DNA from: JBDREF01 sp043820045
Lineage (GTDB): Bacteria > Planctomycetota > Phycisphaerae > Sedimentisphaerales > Anaerobacaceae
Direction of reading: 5' to 3'
Length of the DNA stretch: 33,177 nucleotides
Assembly: GCA_043820045.1 (NCBI GenBank)
Contig: JBDREF010000107.1
Coordinates: forward strand, 1-33,177
Below the pieces are notes generated by a model. The model saw only the letters and a program-made list of their open reading frames with translations. It searched no databases and was not told the origin of the DNA. A program made the position numbers and the translations under genes. Positions 23,968-32,424 of this stretch are shown one piece after another. Positions within the stretch are counted from its first letter, which is position 1, and each line of letters begins with the position of its first letter.

Positions 23968-26900
23968 ATGTCCCAAAACTCAACATCGCAACCAAAAATC
24001 TCAAGGAAGTTGTCGGCGTTAATCCCAGCTTTATTCGTAGCGACCGCCTTTGCCGCGGGAACATCTTGCCCGGCCTTTGCCGATACTCACCACGTGTGGG
24101 AGAAGGTCGAGATTACCCTGTACTCGGCCCCTGGGGCCAGGCCCAAATCGTATGAGAATCCGTACACGGACGTGGAGGTCTGGGCGGATCTCAAAGGCCC
24201 CGGCTTCAGCAAACGATGTTACGGATTCTGGGACGGCGACAATACGTTTCGCATTCGCGTTCTGGCTACCTCGCCCGGAACATGGACGTGGAAGACGGGC
24301 TCGAATCAACGCGACGAAGGACTGAACGACAAGACCGGCGAGTTCACCGCAGTGGCCTGGGACCAGGCCGCCAAAGAGGAAAATCCGTGCCGGCGGGGCA
24401 TGATCAAGGCATCCGCCAACGGCCACGCCTTCGAATACGCCGACGGCACGCCTTATTTTCTTTTAGGCGACACGTGGTGGGCGACTCCAACCTTCCGCTA
24501 CAGGTGGTACGACGACAACAAAGAACGCCCTATCGGCCCGACGGCTGGATTCAAGGACTATGTAAAGTTTCGGCGGAAGCAGGGATTTAACTGCTTTGCG
24601 ATGATCGCCGCATTTCCAAACTGGGCGAATGACGGCAAGCCCACGAGACTCAACCTGGACGACGGAACGGTATTGCGCGCTGCATGGCAGCAGCCAGGCA
24701 CCAAAAACGCAAAAGATATGCACGACGAGGACGGCAATCGGGCATTCTTTTTCCCGGGTAAAATACCGGGCTACGAAGACTGCTTCCCCGATGTGGACCG
24801 CATCAACCCGAAGTATTTTCGAAATCTCGACAAGAAAATCGACTACCTGAATTCGCACGGTGTCGTTCCGTTCATCGAGGTATCCCGCCGGGACATCGGC
24901 CAGGCGTGGAAGAAATTCTACGATTGGCCGCAGTCTTACACCCGGTACATCCAGTACATCTGGAGCCGCTACCAGGCGAATATCTGCCTGTTCAGCCCGA
25001 TTCATTTCGACACGAGCGGAGCAACGATACCGGCTGCCGATTGGAACGAGTCTGCCAACAGAGTCATAGACAAGTACGGCACCCCTCCCTTCAGCACTCC
25101 GGCCGGTACTAATTCCAATCCATCCTCGCTGCACAACTACGGCCATACCGATAAAGCCAAATGGCTCACGTTCCACCAGATAGGCAACAGGCGAACTCAC
25201 AACTACTATGCGTACCTGACGGAGATCTTCAACACCGCCCCTGCTGTGCCGGGCATCAACGGCGAGCCTTACTACGCCGGCATGAACGACGCACCCGGAG
25301 GGACGCCGACTTCTGCCCTGTACTGTCGCTCCGGCATGTACGGCAGCGTCTTATCCGGCGGCCTTGGCGGGCACATATACGGCGCCGGCGGCTGGGACGG
25401 CGGACTCTGGGGAGGCAACGTCGAAGACGCCGCAGAGAACCACATCTGGGACGCCATGAAATGGACCTCCGGCGACCAGATGCGTCACCTGGCGGCGTTC
25501 GTTTTGTCGGAGGGACGTAAATACCAGCAACTCGTCCCAGAAAAAGAACTTCTCCAACCGAATGAATCCGGCGAGCCGGAGGGTTTCACCGGCTGGGCAT
25601 ATTGTGCTCGCACAGACGAGAAAGATTTATTTCTTCTTTATTTTGAAAAGGACTGCCCCAGGGCGGTGCTCTCCGGTTCGCTGCCTGAAGGTAAATACTC
25701 AGCCCGGTGGTTCAACCCGCAGACCGGCGACTGGTCGGATGGGGGCGTTTTGTCCGCAAATTCCTCCGGCAACATTTCCCTGCCGGATTTCCCGGACAGT
25801 TCCGGCGTATCCAAGGCCGATTGCGGTCTGAAGCTAACATTGTCGGATACTCAGCAGTCAAGCGTAAAAAAGCAGGCAACAGAAATCTTGCAGGCTGCTG
25901 ACATCAGTGGCGGCCTTATTGTCCACATCGGCTGCGGTGACGGCGAACTTACTGCCGCCCTGCGAGCTGCCGACAGCTTCCTCGTTAACGGCCTGGACAA
26001 GAGCAAGAGCAATGTCGCTCAGGCAAGACAGCACATTCAGTCGCTCGGACTCTACGGGGCCGTCACGGTCGATGAACTGGTCGGTGACAGCTTGCCTTAC
26101 GTCGATAACCTTGTGAACCTCGTGGTCTCGGAGGACCTGGCGCCGATTACCATGGATGAGGTTATGCGCGTGCTTGCCCCGAACGGCATAGCATACGTCA
26201 GGAACGACGGCGTCTGGAAAAAGACGGTCAAGCCCCGCCCGGAACAGATCGATGAGTGGACCCACTTCCTGCACGACCCGACCAACAACGCCGTGTCGGA
26301 CGATTCGGTCGTCGGCCCGCCGGAGCAACTGCAGTGGGTGGCCGGGCCGGCATGGGCGAGGAGTCACGATCATTTGTCCAGCGTAAGCGCCGTCGTCTCC
26401 TCGGGCGGACGCATCTTCTATATCGTGGATGATGGTCCGATTGCCGCTGTCGTGTTAGAGCCCGACTGGTGTCTCGTCGCGCGTGACGCCTTCAGCGGCG
26501 TGCTTCTCTGGAAACGCCCAATCCGGGAATGGCAATGGCATCTGCGAGCTTTCCGGACGGGTCCAAGCGACTTGTCGAGGCGTCTGGTTGCCGTGGACAA
26601 TAGGGTTTATGTGACGCTGGATATCGAAGGGCCGCTAAGCTGCCTGGACGCAGCAACAGGTAAGACCCTGAGAACTTACGAACAGACCGAAGGGGCGTTG
26701 GAAGTCGTCTGCTGCGAAGGCACTCTGTTCGTCGTGTCCGGCGACGTCGCGGGACAACAGGCAGCGAATCAGGCCAAACGCCGGGGACAATCCCGGCGCG
26801 CCGGGACGGCACAGGTCACGGCCCAGCGGCCCGCATATCCTGAGAATCAACCGTCCAAGTGCATCGTCGCGATTGACGCCGACACAGGCAGTATGCTTTG

Positions 26901-29112
26901 GAAAAAGTCCGACGCCGAGACTAATGAGTTGATGCCCACGACTTTGGCTGTCAGCAGCAGCCGTGTGTTCTTCCAGAACGCCGATGAGGTGATATGTCTG
27001 AACGCACAAACCGGCGATAATCTCTGGCGCGCAGCGCGGCGAACCAGTCGCAGCCGGCCGACCTGGTCGGCGCCGACGCTCGTTGTGTACGGCGATGTTG
27101 TGCTTTCAGCCGACCGCGAAGTAGCGGAAGAAAAAACGTTAGACAAAGACAGCAAGCGGAAAGTCGAGTGGATTGTCAGCGCTACAGGCGGCCAGGCGCC
27201 GGTGGGCGAGCTCATCGCGTTCTCGGCAAAGGACGGCAGGCGGCTGTGGAGCTGCAAGTCGCGAGAGTGCTACAACGCACCGGTCGATTGTCTCGTGGCC
27301 GACGGCCTCGTATGGACCGGAGACCTCGTCAAGGCGGGCGATCCGGGCGTTACCGAAGGCAGGGACCCGGCGACGGGCCAGGTCAAACGCACGCGACCAA
27401 ATGACCAGGAATTCTTCTCCGCCGGCATGAACCACCACCGATGCTACCGAAACAAGGCAACCAATGAGTATCTCGTGCTCGGCCGCTCGGGCGTCGAGTT
27501 CATCGAGCTGGCAACAGGCAAGGCCATACCGAACCATTGGGTTCGGGGCACGTGTCAGTACGGGGTTATGCCGTGTAACGGGCTTCTTTATGCGCCGCAG
27601 GATTCGTGTGCATGTTTCATCACGGCCAAACTGAACGGCTTCAAGTGCCTGGCGCCCAAGCCCAAGTCACAAAGCCAGGAGGCGGACAAATCAGAAGGCC
27701 GGCCTGAAGACCGCCTGGAGAAAGGGCCGGTCTATGCCCTGATCATGGGCAAGAGTTTCTTCTCCCGCCCCGCCGACGATTGGCCGACATATCGGCACGA
27801 CAACACACGCAGCGGTTACACGCCAGCCACGCTCTCGGCGAAACTCAGGCCGGGGTGGAGCAGGCCTTTTGACGGACGGCTCAGCGCCGTCGTTGTCGCC
27901 GAGGGAAAATTGTTCGTCGCCCGGATCGATACGCACACCGTCCACGCGCTGGAAGCCGGCAGCGGTCGGCAAATCTGGAGCTTTACCGCCGGAGGCCGTG
28001 TCGATTCGCCGCCGACCGTCTGGCAGGGCCGGGTGCTGTTCGGTTGCGCAGACGGATGGGTCTACTGCCTGCGCGCGTCCGACGGAGCCTTGGCCTGGCG
28101 GTTCCGCGCAGCACCCGCGGACCGGCGAATTGTTGCTTATGAGCAGGTTGAATCGGCATGGCCCGTTCACGGCAGCGTGTTAGTGCGCAACGGCGTAGTT
28201 TACTGCGTCGCCGGCAGATCGTCGTACCTCGGCGGCGGCATTCACCTGTGCCGCATAGACGCCGAGACCGGCAAAATGCTCTCGGAAACAATCATCGACG
28301 ACCGCGACCCCGAGACGGGGTATCAGCGTAAAGACGCCGTGAGCGGGACGAACATCCCCGGCGCATTGCCGGATGTCCTCTCGTGCGATAACGGCTCGGT
28401 CTATATGCGGCACAGGCGGTTCAACCTGATGGGCCTGGAGCAGCCGCCGGAGGTGACGCACCTGTTCAGTTCGGCGGGTTTCCTCGATGATACATGGTGG
28501 CATCGTACGTACTGGCTGATGGGCGCGACGGTCGGCACGAATTACGGCGGCTGGCCGAACCCAGGCAACCAGGTTCCAGCGGGCCGGTTGCTCGTAGTCG
28601 ATGACTCTTCGATCTACGGCTTCGGGCGCAATCAGTATATCCATCACGGCGCCCACGTGGGCATCGACGGCGCCACGGTCTTTCACTACAGGCCGGATCG
28701 CGATTCCGAGCGGCGTTTTACCTACTACCAGGCATTCGCCATCGACCGCGATGAGCCGGACCAGGATCAGCGACAGGCAAATCCCGGGCAGAACCGCACA
28801 AAGGCTGCCCAAGCGGCAAAAACTTACCGGTGGACCGAGCAACTGCCTGTCCTTGTCCGCGCGATGGTCATTGCCAAAGACACTCTTTTTGCGGCGGGTC
28901 CTGGCGACATCTTTTCGAGCGATGAGCCGGCAGCCACGCTGGAAGGCCGGAAAGGCGGCCTGCTGCTTGTACTCTCAACTGACGACGGCGGCAAACTGGC
29001 CCAATACGAACTCAACAGCCCACCGGTGTTCGACGGCATGGCGGTCGCCGACGGGTGCCTCTATATGGCAAACCTTAACGGCGAAGTCGTGTGCTGGCGC
29101 GGCAAAGACTGA
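23968..29112 (+). CDS. Giant secreted fusion: DUF5060, DUF4038 glycosidase, methyltransferase-like domain, PQQ-like propeller (1714 aa)
   Basis: The start is set at the ATG at 23968 (GGAG 9 nt upstream), because the upstream in-frame codons to 23791 mostly translate the 99-bp repeat and the signal peptide begins here (LSALIPALFVATAFAAG, cut near AFA). Domains in order are DUF5060 (about 42-126, WEKVEITL to KTGEFTAV) and a DUF4038-type TIM barrel (about 140-525: FLLGDTWWATP, FIEVSRRDIG, IHFDTSG, candidate catalytic Glu433 in NGEPYY). Next comes a collagen-binding-like beta domain (about 535-625, RWFNPQTGDWSDGG). A methyltransferase-like domain follows (about 634-760, IVHIGCGDGELTAAL, VMRVLAPNG), then a propeller (about 775-1714). 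The last two match the 746-4036 protein nearly end to end. A glycan-degrading or glycan-binding role is likely; the methyltransferase-like part has no known job outside the cell. An insertion-like segment with a palindrome lies at 26791. Confidence 0.9.
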   Translation: MSQNSTSQPKISRKLSALIPALFVATAFAAGTSCPAFADTHHVWEKVEITLYSAPGARPKSYENPYTDVEVWADLKGPGFSKRCYGFWDGDNTFRIRVLATSPGTWTWKTGSNQRDEGLNDKTGEFTAVAWDQAAKEENPCRRGMIKASANGHAFEYADGTPYFLLGDTWWATPTFRYRWYDDNKERPIGPTAGFKDYVKFRRKQGFNCFAMIAAFPNWANDGKPTRLNLDDGTVLRAAWQQPGTKNAKDMHDEDGNRAFFFPGKIPGYEDCFPDVDRINPKYFRNLDKKIDYLNSHGVVPFIEVSRRDIGQAWKKFYDWPQSYTRYIQYIWSRYQANICLFSPIHFDTSGATIPAADWNESANRVIDKYGTPPFSTPAGTNSNPSSLHNYGHTDKAKWLTFHQIGNRRTHNYYAYLTEIFNTAPAVPGINGEPYYAGMNDAPGGTPTSALYCRSGMYGSVLSGGLGGHIYGAGGWDGGLWGGNVEDAAENHIWDAMKWTSGDQMRHLAAFVLSEGRKYQQLVPEKELLQPNESGEPEGFTGWAYCARTDEKDLFLLYFEKDCPRAVLSGSLPEGKYSARWFNPQTGDWSDGGVLSANSSGNISLPDFPDSSGVSKADCGLKLTLSDTQQSSVKKQATEILQAADISGGLIVHIGCGDGELTAALRAADSFLVNGLDKSKSNVAQARQHIQSLGLYGAVTVDELVGDSLPYVDNLVNLVVSEDLAPITMDEVMRVLAPNGIAYVRNDGVWKKTVKPRPEQIDEWTHFLHDPTNNAVSDDSVVGPPEQLQWVAGPAWARSHDHLSSVSAVVSSGGRIFYIVDDGPIAAVVLEPDWCLVARDAFSGVLLWKRPIREWQWHLRAFRTGPSDLSRRLVAVDNRVYVTLDIEGPLSCLDAATGKTLRTYEQTEGALEVVCCEGTLFVVSGDVAGQQAANQAKRRGQSRRAGTAQVTAQRPAYPENQPSKCIVAIDADTGSMLWKKSDAETNELMPTTLAVSSSRVFFQNADEVICLNAQTGDNLWRAARRTSRSRPTWSAPTLVVYGDVVLSADREVAEEKTLDKDSKRKVEWIVSATGGQAPVGELIAFSAKDGRRLWSCKSRECYNAPVDCLVADGLVWTGDLVKAGDPGVTEGRDPATGQVKRTRPNDQEFFSAGMNHHRCYRNKATNEYLVLGRSGVEFIELATGKAIPNHWVRGTCQYGVMPCNGLLYAPQDSCACFITAKLNGFKCLAPKPKSQSQEADKSEGRPEDRLEKGPVYALIMGKSFFSRPADDWPTYRHDNTRSGYTPATLSAKLRPGWSRPFDGRLSAVVVAEGKLFVARIDTHTVHALEAGSGRQIWSFTAGGRVDSPPTVWQGRVLFGCADGWVYCLRASDGALAWRFRAAPADRRIVAYEQVESAWPVHGSVLVRNGVVYCVAGRSSYLGGGIHLCRIDAETGKMLSETIIDDRDPETGYQRKDAVSGTNIPGALPDVLSCDNGSVYMRHRRFNLMGLEQPPEVTHLFSSAGFLDDTWWHRTYWLMGATVGTNYGGWPNPGNQVPAGRLLVVDDSSIYGFGRNQYIHHGAHVGIDGATVFHYRPDRDSERRFTYYQAFAIDRDEPDQDQRQANPGQNRTKAAQAAKTYRWTEQLPVLVRAMVIAKDTLFAAGPGDIFSSDEPAATLEGRKGGLLLVLSTDDGGKLAQYELNSPPVFDGMAVADGCLYMANLNGEVVCWRGKD
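26791..26806. repeat. 16-nt perfect palindrome inside the fusion gene
   Basis: tcccggcgcgccggga is fully self-complementary and encodes SRRAG within an Arg-rich, low-complexity stretch (about residues 930-955) that is shorter in the paralogue at 746-4036. It differs by one base from the intergenic copy at 7717-7732. Confidence 0.5.
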
Positions 29113-29126
29113 GCGGCAAAGATTTC

Positions 29127-29155
29127 TTCGACTATTGGGCCGGATTCGTTATAAT
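29127..29155 (+). promoter_or_regulatory. Possible promoter for the sugar isomerase-like gene
   Basis: A perfect TATAAT lies at 29150-29155 with a poor -35 match (TTCGAC, 29127-29132) at 17 nt. It lies between the fusion gene and the next ATG, leaving a leader of about 85 nt. Confidence 0.4.
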
Positions 29156-29246
29156 TCTAATGATAAGCACCTCAGAGTGTAACAGAGGAGGCCCTTGGGT
29201 CCGGCAGATACGGTAATATCAAACAATCAACTATAAGGAGAATCGA

Positions 29247-30140
29247 ATGTCATCACAGGATACAGGTTCTATTTCAAGACGCGGCCTAATCACAAGTGGC
29301 GTTGCCGCGGCTGCGGTACTGGCCTGCGGCGTCAGCGGAGCAGCTCAGGAGCAGGGACAAGGAAACCAGGCAAACAGACGCAGAGGACGCCAGACCCCAA
29401 TCGGCTTGCAGCTTTACTCGGTGCGCGAGGACTGCAAGCGCGACCTGCCGGGCGTGTTGGCCGCCGTAGCAAAGATGGGCTACAAGGGTGTGGAGTTCGC
29501 CGGTTACTATGACCGTAATGCCAAGCAGCTTCGCAAAATGCTCGACGACAACGGCCTTCAGTGCTGCGGCACCCACACAGGCATAGATACGCTGCTCGGA
29601 GATAAGCTGTCCGAGACCATCGAGTTCAACAAAACATTGGGTAACAAATACCTGATCGTGCCCGGATTGCCGGAGAAGTACAGGAGTTCACATCAGGCAT
29701 GGCGCGATACGGCGAAGCTCTTCAGCGAGCTGGCCGAGAAGGTCAAGCCCCAAGGAATGCTCGTCGGCTATCACAACCACAGCGTCGAATTCACCGCAAT
29801 GGACGGCGAGCTTCCATGGGACACGTTCTACGGCAATACCAGCAAGGACGTGGTAATGCAGCTTGACGTCGGCAATGCGATTCACGGCGGCGTGGACCCC
29901 CTGCCCTACCTATACCGGTATCCCGAGCGGGCGATCACGGTGCACGTCAAGGAGTTCAGCGCAAAGAATAGCAAAGCCCTTGTCGGCGAAGGCGACGTGA
30001 ACTGGAGAGCTTTCTTTGCACTTTGCAGGGCGGTCGGCTCGACCGAGTGGTATATTGTCGAGTATGAGAGCGACGCCTATCCGCCTATCGAGTCCGTCGA
30101 AAAGTGTCTGGATAATCTGCGAAAGCTGAGACTCGTGTGA
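29247..30140 (+). CDS. Tat-exported sugar phosphate isomerase/epimerase-like TIM-barrel protein
   Basis: AAGGAG lies 7 nt before the ATG. The N-terminus is a twin-arginine leader (SRRGLITSGVAAAAVLACG, residues about 10-28). The mature part is an AP-endonuclease-family-2/xylose-isomerase-like barrel: PIGLQLYSVREDC at strand 1, GYKGVEFAG with Glu83, the metal-ligand position, GYHNHSVEF with His176, QLDVGNAIHGG, VHVKEF, and a closing IVEYES. These carboxylate and His positions form the usual divalent-metal site. The family isomerises or epimerises sugars or sugar acids. With the export signal, the substrate would be periplasmic. It lies 134 nt after the giant fusion gene and is followed by a strong hairpin, so it ends this plus-strand block. 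Fold and family are clear; the reaction is not. Confidence 0.9.
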   Translation: MSSQDTGSISRRGLITSGVAAAAVLACGVSGAAQEQGQGNQANRRRGRQTPIGLQLYSVREDCKRDLPGVLAAVAKMGYKGVEFAGYYDRNAKQLRKMLDDNGLQCCGTHTGIDTLLGDKLSETIEFNKTLGNKYLIVPGLPEKYRSSHQAWRDTAKLFSELAEKVKPQGMLVGYHNHSVEFTAMDGELPWDTFYGNTSKDVVMQLDVGNAIHGGVDPLPYLYRYPERAITVHVKEFSAKNSKALVGEGDVNWRAFFALCRAVGSTEWYIVEYESDAYPPIESVEKCLDNLRKLRLV

Positions 30141-30198
30141 GGTCATTGGCGCCGGCGTCGCCCAAAAACGGACCGAATACCTGACAAACTCTAAATTC

Positions 30199-30233
30199 AA
30201 AGCCCAATCCCGGCGTGTGGGGATTGGGCTTTT
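30199..30233. terminator. Bidirectional terminator between convergent genes
   Basis: A perfect stem of up to 13 bp (aaagcccaatccc with gggattgggcttt) encloses an 8-nt loop, with TTTT at the plus-strand end. It lies about 60 nt past the isomerase stop and 24 nt before the end of the opposing deacetylase gene. The minus-strand side has a weaker T-rich tail (CTTTGAATTT). The loop region contains a 14/16 copy of the 7717 palindrome. Confidence 0.8.
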
Positions 30234-30256
30234 CAACTTCTGTCATTCGATATTGT

Positions 30257-31222
30257 TCAGGATTTCGAGCGCCTTCTCATCAACTCGCGCCAGGTTGCCA
30301 GGACGATTCCTTCGCTCTCGATAAACTTTTTTATCTCCGGATCTGTAAGCAGGCGCAGCTCGGCTTCACGAGCAGGCCCGGAGCCGGAAATGTGCGAGAA
30401 GACCTCTGTCTGCACCGTGCAATGAACAATAATCTCGGTGATGCCGGGTTTCATATCACGCAGCAACGTGATCAATTGGGCCTTCCTCTGTTCGTAGCTC
30501 TCCCCGTTGGTGGGCTGGGTCACGAGATCATCTATAACCGGCAGCCCGGCGTCCCATACCTTCTGCGCGAGGGATAGGACGAGCGGCTTGAAAGGCGCAG
30601 CCTCGCCGCCGATATGCTGCATGTGCCCTCCGAATATCAGGATGGGTATCTTCTTTTCTATTCCAAGCTTGACGTAACGGTCAATGAACCCCGGGTGAAA
30701 GCACGTCCCCATGTGCGAATCAAGATGAGTCGGCTCGATTCCCATGGACAGGGCCTTGTCAATTTGGGCACGCATCTCGGTTTCCACTTCGTCAGCAGTA
30801 GCGTGCCCGACGACGTCGAGGACATTGTGCCATAAGTAACCATCGGAGTCCACCAGCCCCGGCACCGCCGGTTTGCCCGCGACAGGCCCCCATCGGTAAT
30901 TCTTCCATTCCGATGTGAGTGTGAAGTGGACGCCCGCGTCAACCTGTGGGTGCTCCTTCAGATAAGCGGCTAGTTCAGGCACCCACGAGCACGGCATCAT
31001 GATACTCAACGACGTCGCCAGACCTTCGTCGGTCGCCTTGATCGCTCCCATGTTCGAATTATGCGACATCCCCGCGTCATCAACGTGGAAAATTACGGCC
31101 TTTGTGCCCTTCGGCCAGCCCAGCCGCTCGGCATAGGTCGCTGTTTCAGCCCCTGTCATGGCCGACCCCGTGAAAACTATGGTTGACAGAAACATCACTG
31201 CAACAGAACGGCTCAATAACAT
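30257..31222 (-). CDS. Secreted YdjC/ChbG-family deacetylase-like protein (321 aa)
   Basis: AAGGAGG lies about 8 nt before the ATG at 31222. A signal peptide covers about residues 1-25 (LLSRSVAVMFLSTIVFTGSAMTGA). The family's metal site is visible: D48-D49 in HVDDAG, with His54 just after, and H166-x-D168-x-H170 in THLDSHMG. The family fold continues with GVHFTLTSEW near residue 98 and a final EGIVLATWREL strand. YdjC/ChbG enzymes remove acetyl groups from chito-oligosaccharides or related sugars using a divalent metal. The characterised ones are cytoplasmic, so export is notable. The gene lies 28 nt after its paralogue at 31251-32144 and is co-transcribed with it. The catalytic family is confident and the substrate is unknown. 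Confidence 0.9.
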   Translation of the reverse strand: MLLSRSVAVMFLSTIVFTGSAMTGAETATYAERLGWPKGTKAVIFHVDDAGMSHNSNMGAIKATDEGLATSLSIMMPCSWVPELAAYLKEHPQVDAGVHFTLTSEWKNYRWGPVAGKPAVPGLVDSDGYLWHNVLDVVGHATADEVETEMRAQIDKALSMGIEPTHLDSHMGTCFHPGFIDRYVKLGIEKKIPILIFGGHMQHIGGEAAPFKPLVLSLAQKVWDAGLPVIDDLVTQPTNGESYEQRKAQLITLLRDMKPGITEIIVHCTVQTEVFSHISGSGPAREAELRLLTDPEIKKFIESEGIVLATWRELMRRRSKS

Positions 31223-31250
31223 GGAAGTTCCTCCTTACCATAAGTGAAAG

Positions 31251-32144
31251 TCATTTCCTGCGTATCTTCTTAAGGTCTTTATAACTGACGAGTTTGACGT
31301 TCAGTCTCTCGATAGCAGTCTTGACATCCTGACTTGTGAATACCTCAGTGACTGCATCACGATCTTCGGCCACGCCGTAATATCCCTCATGACCGATGGC
31401 GCGCATCTCCGCCGTATCCAGGCCGGGGTGCTCCACAAAGAGATAAGTGCCCGGCTTCAACCCTTCGAGCATTCCTATGAATTTCTTCACTCGCTCCTTT
31501 GCAGTCTTCGCATCCCCGAATCCGCCGGCCGGTTTTACATCGTAGTCGGAAGGCATAATATTGAGATTGTATTCCTTAGCCAGCTTTGTCCAGAGCTTCT
31601 TCACTTGGTCGTCCCAGCCGTCGCAACCCATGTGGCCGGAGAGGTGGCTGATGCGAGGCACTTTGCGGATTGCCAGCTCGATCTGGGCTCGCATCTCCTT
31701 TTCAATTTCCTCGATTTTCCAGTCCGCCTCCCGCAAGGCTGTCCCGGCCGGCATACCCCTGCGCCGCCAGATCGTCGGATAGAAATACCCGTTCGCATCC
31801 GTCAGGCTGTGGGCGTGTGTGAGTGGACGCCACTTGACGTTTTCCCACTCGCTGGTCAAAGTCACGTGGACTCCGACATCCAGACCCGGATTCTCATTGA
31901 GCATTTTTACTGCCTCGGGAAACCAGGCACACGGAACCATGATTTCCACCGAGGTCATGATGCCTTCCCCGTAGGATTTGATGCATGCGACGTTGGCTGT
32001 ATGACAGGACCCGATATCATCTCCGCGTACAATCAGGTAGATTCCGTCGTCTGCCGCTGCGCCCCCCGCACACGGGCAATTACCACCGACGGCAAAAATG
32101 ACAAGCAACGATAACCCAAACAGCAAAATACGGCGTAAATTCAT
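31251..32144 (-). CDS. Secreted YdjC/ChbG-family deacetylase-like protein (297 aa)
   Basis: GAGAGGAG lies 6 nt before the ATG at 32144; another ATG at 32148 is out of frame. A signal peptide covers about residues 1-28 (RRILLFGLSLLVIFAVGG, then CPCAGGA). Metal-site residues are D42-D43 in RGDDIG with His48, and H167-x3-H171 in SHLSGHMG, where the usual second Asp is replaced by Ser. GVHVTLTSEW (91-100) is nearly identical to its downstream neighbour. The two are tandem paralogues but differ in the middle (residues about 105-145), which suggests different sugars. A promoter is seen at 32206-32234. Like its partner, it should act outside the cytoplasm, on acetylated glycan fragments; this is inferred from family and signal. 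Confidence 0.9.
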   Translation of the reverse strand: MNLRRILLFGLSLLVIFAVGGNCPCAGGAAADDGIYLIVRGDDIGSCHTANVACIKSYGEGIMTSVEIMVPCAWFPEAVKMLNENPGLDVGVHVTLTSEWENVKWRPLTHAHSLTDANGYFYPTIWRRRGMPAGTALREADWKIEEIEKEMRAQIELAIRKVPRISHLSGHMGCDGWDDQVKKLWTKLAKEYNLNIMPSDYDVKPAGGFGDAKTAKERVKKFIGMLEGLKPGTYLFVEHPGLDTAEMRAIGHEGYYGVAEDRDAVTEVFTSQDVKTAIERLNVKLVSYKDLKKIRRK

Positions 32145-32205
32145 TCATGGCTCCTCTCAAAATGCCCTCACATGCAAACCGATACCTGTGGCAGAGCTAT
32201 CCCGC

Positions 32206-32234
32206 ATACTACCCCGGTTCGAATTCAGATTCAA
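32206..32234 (-). promoter_or_regulatory. Probable promoter for the tandem deacetylase genes
   Basis: On the minus strand, TTGAAT (32229-32234) and TAGTAT (32206-32211) are separated by 17 nt, about 60 nt before the ATG at 32144. Confidence 0.5.
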
Positions 32235-32345
32235 GCTTTTGCACGCCGGCAAATAAAATGCTCGCAGCAAATTGCAGCCTATGCTGAAAACCAGTGGCAT
32301 TGGCCCGGTAGTTTTGGTATCCTTGCAAGGGATAAACTCGTTTGT

Positions 32346-32408
32346 GAATGATGAATGATGAATATCCAATTTCGAAGTTCATCATTCGTCATTCGATATT
32401 CGTTATTC
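32346..32408. repeat. AT-rich palindromic repeat upstream of the sulfatase gene
   Basis: GAATGATGAATGATGAATATC on one side is answered by complementary motifs (ATCATTCGTCATTCGATATTC) on the other, forming a long imperfect hairpin of about 63 bp. It contains the same GAATATC/GATATTC units as 7610-7672. It ends 5 nt before the sulfatase ribosome site, so it lies in the untranslated leader. Confidence 0.55.
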
Positions 32409-32424
32409 CCTGGAGGTTGTTGCC

